NCBI GenBank assembly: GCA_027295975.1
Contig: JAPUJX010000285.1
Location: 1-6,338, forward strand
Length of the DNA stretch: 6,338 nucleotides
Direction of reading: 5' to 3'
From: Gammaproteobacteria bacterium
Lineage (GTDB): Bacteria > Pseudomonadota > Gammaproteobacteria > Pseudomonadales > Azotimanducaceae
Under the pieces are notes generated by a model. That model was not told the DNA's origin. It saw nothing but the letters and a program-made list of their open reading frames with translations, and ran no database searches. The position numbers were made by a program, and so were the translations under genes. Below, piece by piece: positions 4,820 through 6,338 of the stretch; within the stretch, counting starts at the first letter, position 1; the number at the start of each line of letters is the position of its first letter.

Positions 4820-6338
4820 GTGACCGAGTTGACCGGCGGCGACGCCGTATACGAGACCTTGAGAGCGCTGGGGGTCTGCCATGTATTCGGTATCCCCAGT
4901 GTCCACAATCTGCCGATATTTGACGCCATCACACGCGGCGGCGACATCGAACCGATCATCGTGCGCAACGAACAGGCGGCGGCGCACTCGGCTGACGGGT
5001 ACGCCCGCGCCAGCGGTAAACTGGGGGTCATCCTGGCCAGCACCGGCCCCGGCACCACCAACACGGTAACGGGGTTGTACGAAGCATCTTTCGCTTCATC
5101 CGGGGTGCTGTTGATTACCGGGCAGGTGGATTCGGTCTATTACCGCAAAGGCAAAGGTCCCGGGCATCAGGCAGACAACCAGGTGCAGATGTTGCAGTCG
5201 GTTGTGCGTCACGTGGAAAGCGTGCGTCACACCCAGACCATTCCCGCGGCGATCAACCGTGCGGTAGCGGCCATCCAGGAAGGTCGACCGCAACCCGCAG
5301 CCGTAGAGATTCCTATCGATCTGCAATACGCTCGTGCCGATATGACCATTCCCCCAGCGCCCGAAACACGGCCGCTGGCGAACATAGGCGATATTGAACA
5401 GGCCGCTACCTTGCTGGCGGAAGCGAACAAACGCGTCATCATCGCCGGTGGCGGTGCCCAGGGAGCAGCCGCGCAGGTGACCGCCCTGGCCGTTTCGTTG
5501 GGCGCGCCGGTATTTACTTCCGTCAACGGGCGCGGCGTGATCCCCGAGGACCATGAACTTTCCATGGGTTCATCGTTTGCCGCAAACCCGATGCGGAAAC
5601 TGCTCGAAGAGGCGGATGTGGTGCTTGCGATTGGCACCTGGTTCCACGGCGGTCCCCACAACTGGAACATCAATCTGTCCGGCAAGCTCATTCATATCGA
5701 CATCGACCCCCACAGCCATGGCCTGGTTTTCGACACCGCCATCAACATAATCGGCGACGCCGGCGACGCCGTAGAGGCAATCGCCAAGCGCCTCAACGCC
5801 AACCCGGGTGATGCCGATTATACCCGCGCTCTGGCCAGGGCCCGCGATGAGATCAGCGCCGGGGCACGCAAGCGCCTCGGCGAGGATACCGCCGCGATCA
5901 TGGATCATATGCGCAACCAGATGGGTCGCGACGACGTTCTGGTGCGCGATATGACCATTCCGGCCTACCTGTGGGCCAATCAGTTTTTTCCGATTTTTTC
6001 GGCCCGTCGAACCATGAACCCGACCTCCGGCGCCATCGGGCCCGGTTTGCCTCTGGCCAACGGGGCAGCGCTGGCAAGCCAGCGAAAAACCGTGCTCATT
6101 CAGGGTGACGGTGGTTTTATGGTGCACATCGGCGAACTGACGACCACGGTGCAGTACAACCTGCCGCTGGTGATATGTGTGTTCACCGACGGCGGTTACG
6201 GGGTGCTGAGAGGTTTTCAGACCAACCAGTTCGAGGGACGGCTGGTGGGGGTCAATCTGGTCACTCCCAACTTCACCGGTCTGGCGAATTCCGTGGGGAT
6301 GGCTGCGGAGGCGGTGAGCAGCGTAGCAGGATTCGAAG
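4820..6338 (+). CDS. thiamine-diphosphate-dependent enzyme (acetolactate synthase / benzoylformate decarboxylase superfamily), 3' end outside the window
   Basis: The frame is open for 506 codons from GTG 4820 to the right edge, and the family is usually 530-600 residues, so only the C-terminus is missing. The three-domain order is visible. The N-terminal PYR domain contains FGIPSVHNLPIFDA (23-36), the catalytic Glu51 in RNEQAAAHSADGYAR, and the STGPGTTN loop (74-81). A central Rossmann-like domain (about 185-325) includes IAGGGAQ (208-214) and IHIDIDP (291-297). The C-terminal PP domain carries TSGAIGPGLPLANGAAL (402-418), then the ThDP/Mg motif GDGG (429-432), closing at TDGGYGVLR (456-464). 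The closing motif is Thr-Asp rather than Asn-Asn. The enzyme should decarboxylate a 2-oxo acid or cleave or join C-C bonds of an acyloin. I cannot tell which, and no FAD-specific acetolactate synthase signature is obvious. It lies 75 bases after the SDR in the same direction, so both probably belong to one pathway. Confidence 0.9.
   Translation, partial: MTELTGGDAVYETLRALGVCHVFGIPSVHNLPIFDAITRGGDIEPIIVRNEQAAAHSADGYARASGKLGVILASTGPGTTNTVTGLYEASFASSGVLLITGQVDSVYYRKGKGPGHQADNQVQMLQSVVRHVESVRHTQTIPAAINRAVAAIQEGRPQPAAVEIPIDLQYARADMTIPPAPETRPLANIGDIEQAATLLAEANKRVIIAGGGAQGAAAQVTALAVSLGAPVFTSVNGRGVIPEDHELSMGSSFAANPMRKLLEEADVVLAIGTWFHGGPHNWNINLSGKLIHIDIDPHSHGLVFDTAINIIGDAGDAVEAIAKRLNANPGDADYTRALARARDEISAGARKRLGEDTAAIMDHMRNQMGRDDVLVRDMTIPAYLWANQFFPIFSARRTMNPTSGAIGPGLPLANGAALASQRKTVLIQGDGGFMVHIGELTTTVQYNLPLVICVFTDGGYGVLRGFQTNQFEGRLVGVNLVTPNFTGLANSVGMAAEAVSSVAGFE

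Noticed and set aside
4742..4822. SDR and thiamine-diphosphate genes are in the same frame, separated by one TGA and 25 open codons, suggesting stop read-through to a fusion
   Set aside because: About 25 stop-free codons are expected often by chance at this GC content. The thiamine gene has its own GTG with a good Shine-Dalgarno, and the linker translation looks like non-coding sequence.
4620..4823. 67-codon plus-strand frame spanning the end of the SDR and the following gap
   Set aside because: It is mostly an alternate frame of the SDR, with no homology signal and no ribosome binding site seen.
5753..5770. Tandem GGCGACGCC repeat
   Set aside because: It encodes Gly-Asp-Ala twice inside the thiamine enzyme, in a loop after the central domain. 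Two copies in GC-rich coding DNA need no special explanation.

Overview
The window carries the distal half of a tryptophan tryptophylquinone (TTQ) amine dehydrogenase operon, followed by a set of soluble metabolic enzymes. All genes are on the + strand. The DNA is moderately GC-rich, and the start sites mostly have good Shine-Dalgarno sequences. The gene content (periplasmic quinoprotein, Tat-exported small subunit, c-type cytochrome) indicates a Gram-negative proteobacterium that oxidises primary amines in the periplasm. I cannot place it more finely from the sequence alone.

Bases 1-2787 hold the amine dehydrogenase block in the order B-E-D-A-cytochrome. It contains the C-terminal 188 residues of the beta-propeller large subunit (MauB/AauB), the membrane protein MauE, the membrane-anchored thioredoxin-like MauD, the TTQ-bearing small subunit MauA/AauA and a small monohaem cytochrome c. 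The genes are tightly packed: 1 or 4 base gaps, an 8-base overlap, an ATGA overlap and a 3-base gap. MauE and MauD serve disulfide formation in the small subunit, which has 14 cysteines here. The enzyme would convert a primary amine to an aldehyde plus ammonia and pass electrons to a periplasmic carrier. The cytochrome sits where amicyanin (mauC) lies in classical mau operons. The small subunit keeps both TTQ tryptophans, the catalytic Asp and the conserved Thr, but has Gly where the Paracoccus methylamine dehydrogenase and Alcaligenes aromatic amine dehydrogenase sequences I recall have a second active-site Asp (Asp32 in Paracoccus numbering).

Bases 2810-6338 hold three cytoplasmic-type enzymes. 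They are an alpha/beta hydrolase of the hormone-sensitive-lipase/family IV type, a classical short-chain dehydrogenase/reductase with an NAD-type acidic residue, and a thiamine-diphosphate enzyme of the acetolactate synthase/benzoylformate decarboxylase superfamily that runs off the right edge. The hydrolase follows the cytochrome by 22 bases and may be cotranscribed with it. A 111-base spacer with a 15-bp tandem repeat inside an 8-bp inverted repeat separates the hydrolase from the reductase, and 75 bases separate the reductase from the thiamine enzyme. Ester hydrolysis, alcohol/ketone redox and C-C bond cleavage or ligation beside an aldehyde-producing amine dehydrogenase suggest a catabolic route for an amine larger than methylamine. 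That link is inference from proximity only.

No RNA genes, mobile elements, CRISPR arrays or convincing terminators were seen.
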